Under the pieces are notes generated by a model. The model had not been told where the DNA came from, ran no database searches, and worked only from the letters and a program-made list of their open reading frames with translations. The position numbers and the translations under genes are program-made. From the NCBI GenBank assembly GCA_964483725.1, contig CAZACQ010000026.1, positions 1 through 7,377 of the forward strand: a DNA stretch of 7,377 nucleotides. Direction: 5' to 3'. Positions 6,742 to 7,377 of this stretch are shown here, in pieces. Position 1 is the stretch's first letter. Every line of letters begins with the position of its first letter. This DNA is from CAZACQ01 sp964483725 (GTDB taxonomy: Bacteria; Patescibacteriota; Gracilibacteria; Absconditabacterales; Absconditicoccaceae).

Positions 6742-7377
6742 TTGGATCTTGTAGTACAAGAGTGAATTCCTAAATCAGTAGATTTATTGCATAATTTGTA
6801 TTGAAATTATGAAGAAGTTTTGGATGAAAGAAATGATATAGAACAATTATTAAAGCAAGAAGATAAAAATGAAGAAGATATAGATAAAAATGAAGAAGAT
6901 ATAGAAAGAGGACGAGAAAACTTAATAAATGTAATAGATGAACAATCTGGAGAGTTAGCAGAAAGGTTTGGTATGAATCCTCAAGAGCTAGAAGCACAAG
7001 CTAAACAAAAACAAGCAGCTATCCAAGAGGCAGCAGCAGAAAATGGGCAAGAAATAAGCCAAGAACAAGCATATATCATAGCTTATGCTGGTACGGTAAG
7101 AGAAAGTTTGCCATCATCAGCACAAAATGATCCACAAGTACAAGAATTTTTGTGAAATTATGATAAAATTTCAGCTGCATTATGAATTAGAGAGACTTTG
7201 CAAAGTGCAGAATATATTTCCCAAAACAATAAATCTTATGAAGATTTTCATAAATGAACAAATATAGATAATATAGCTTGAAGACAGCAAGCTCAAGAAA
7301 AGTTTGGTTCTGATGTAGATAGTATTATTGCCAATGGAATACCAAGTATAGCTTTCCAAGAAAGTTTGGATTATATG
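6742..7377 (+). CDS. Acidic coiled-coil-like protein of unknown function, partial
   Basis: The frame runs off the right edge; at least 212 residues are visible when UGA is Gly. I do not recognise the family. It is rich in E, Q, D, N, K and A and predicted helical, with heptad-like stretches (ERNDIEQLLKQEDKNEEDI) and Q/A-rich segments (ELEAQAKQKQAAIQEAAAEN). A 21-base tandem repeat duplicates DKNEEDI. No membrane segment or signal peptide is visible. The start is unresolved: the first in-frame ATG is internal (6973), sequence looks coding from about 6745, and the frame stays open back through the repeat to 6460. The TTG at 6742 is a placeholder. The gene may be 5'-truncated by the repeat, or begin at a non-ATG codon. 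Its glycines are 6 TGA and 7 GGN, unlike the operon, so it is probably not part of it. Confidence 0.6.
6862..6903 (+). repeat. Perfect 21-base tandem duplication inside the partial gene
   Basis: Bases 6862-6882 are repeated exactly as 6883-6903. Each unit is seven codons and encodes DKNEEDI, so the duplication keeps the frame and the heptad spacing of a coiled coil. Identity at the third codon positions suggests a recent event. Confidence 0.9.

Noticed and set aside
6572..6754. Open plus-strand frame of 60 codons starting at an ATG
   Set aside because: It overlaps the paired hairpins and encodes nothing recognisable. The GC-richer block leaves several frames open by chance.
6424..6759. Open minus-strand frame of 111 codons with FVEEF and RGVRGELEKE
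   Set aside because: It lies wholly across the repeat, hairpins and the end of the kinase gene, has low-complexity and hairpin-derived sequence, and has no family resemblance. It is a translation of the repeat, not a supported gene.
6862..6903. CRISPR or short tandem repeat array
   Set aside because: There are just two adjoining 21-base units inside a coding frame, with no spacers.
1..7377. tRNA, rRNA or a transposase gene
   Set aside because: No cloverleaf-like sequence, rRNA motif or transposase catalytic pattern was seen on either strand.

Overview
The window is very AT-rich DNA from a bacterium that reads UGA as glycine (translation table 25). This points to the Candidate Phyla Radiation lineages Absconditabacteria (SR1) or Gracilibacteria (BD1-5). 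Read with the standard code, almost every long frame is broken by TGA. Read with UGA as Gly, eight well-packed genes appear, all on the + strand. In-frame TGA falls exactly where the enzyme families have invariant glycines, for example the NeuB IGINHGG segment, the Nudix box, the NeuA GSKG loop and the TFDDG motif of the deacetylase. Which of the two lineages it is cannot be decided from this window.

Layout. Positions 1-174 are a non-coding left flank with part of an interspersed repeat and a hairpin. Positions 175-6464 hold one tightly spaced operon: neuB, neuC, a HIT-family protein, a polysaccharide deacetylase, a Nudix hydrolase, a NadD-like HxGH nucleotidyltransferase with an extra C-terminal segment, neuA, and a small P-loop kinase-like protein. 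Gaps run from 0 to 18 bases and the last two genes overlap by 13. Positions 6465 to about 6740 are a right flank with a long stem-loop, an inverted copy of the left-flank repeat, and a GC-richer block with two related hairpins. From about 6742 to the end runs part of an acidic, helical, coiled-coil-like protein of unknown function with no clear start.

How the genes fit together. NeuC would release ManNAc from UDP-GlcNAc, NeuB would condense it with phosphoenolpyruvate to a nine-carbon acid, and NeuA would activate that acid with CTP. This is the minimal route to CMP-N-acetylneuraminate. The dehydratase, aminotransferase and acetyltransferase needed for legionaminic or pseudaminic acid are absent here, as are any sialyltransferase, flippase or polymerase. 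The remaining five genes are a polysaccharide deacetylase and four nucleotide-handling enzymes whose roles are open. Their placement between neuC and neuA suggests a modified or salvaged nonulosonate pathway for a cell-surface glycan, but this is inference from context.

The most noteworthy points are the heavy use of UGA for Gly in the operon (112 UGA against 10 GGN by hand count, versus 6 against 7 in the downstream frame), the accessory nucleotide-enzyme set inside a sialic acid operon, and inverted copies of a repeat flanking the whole cluster.
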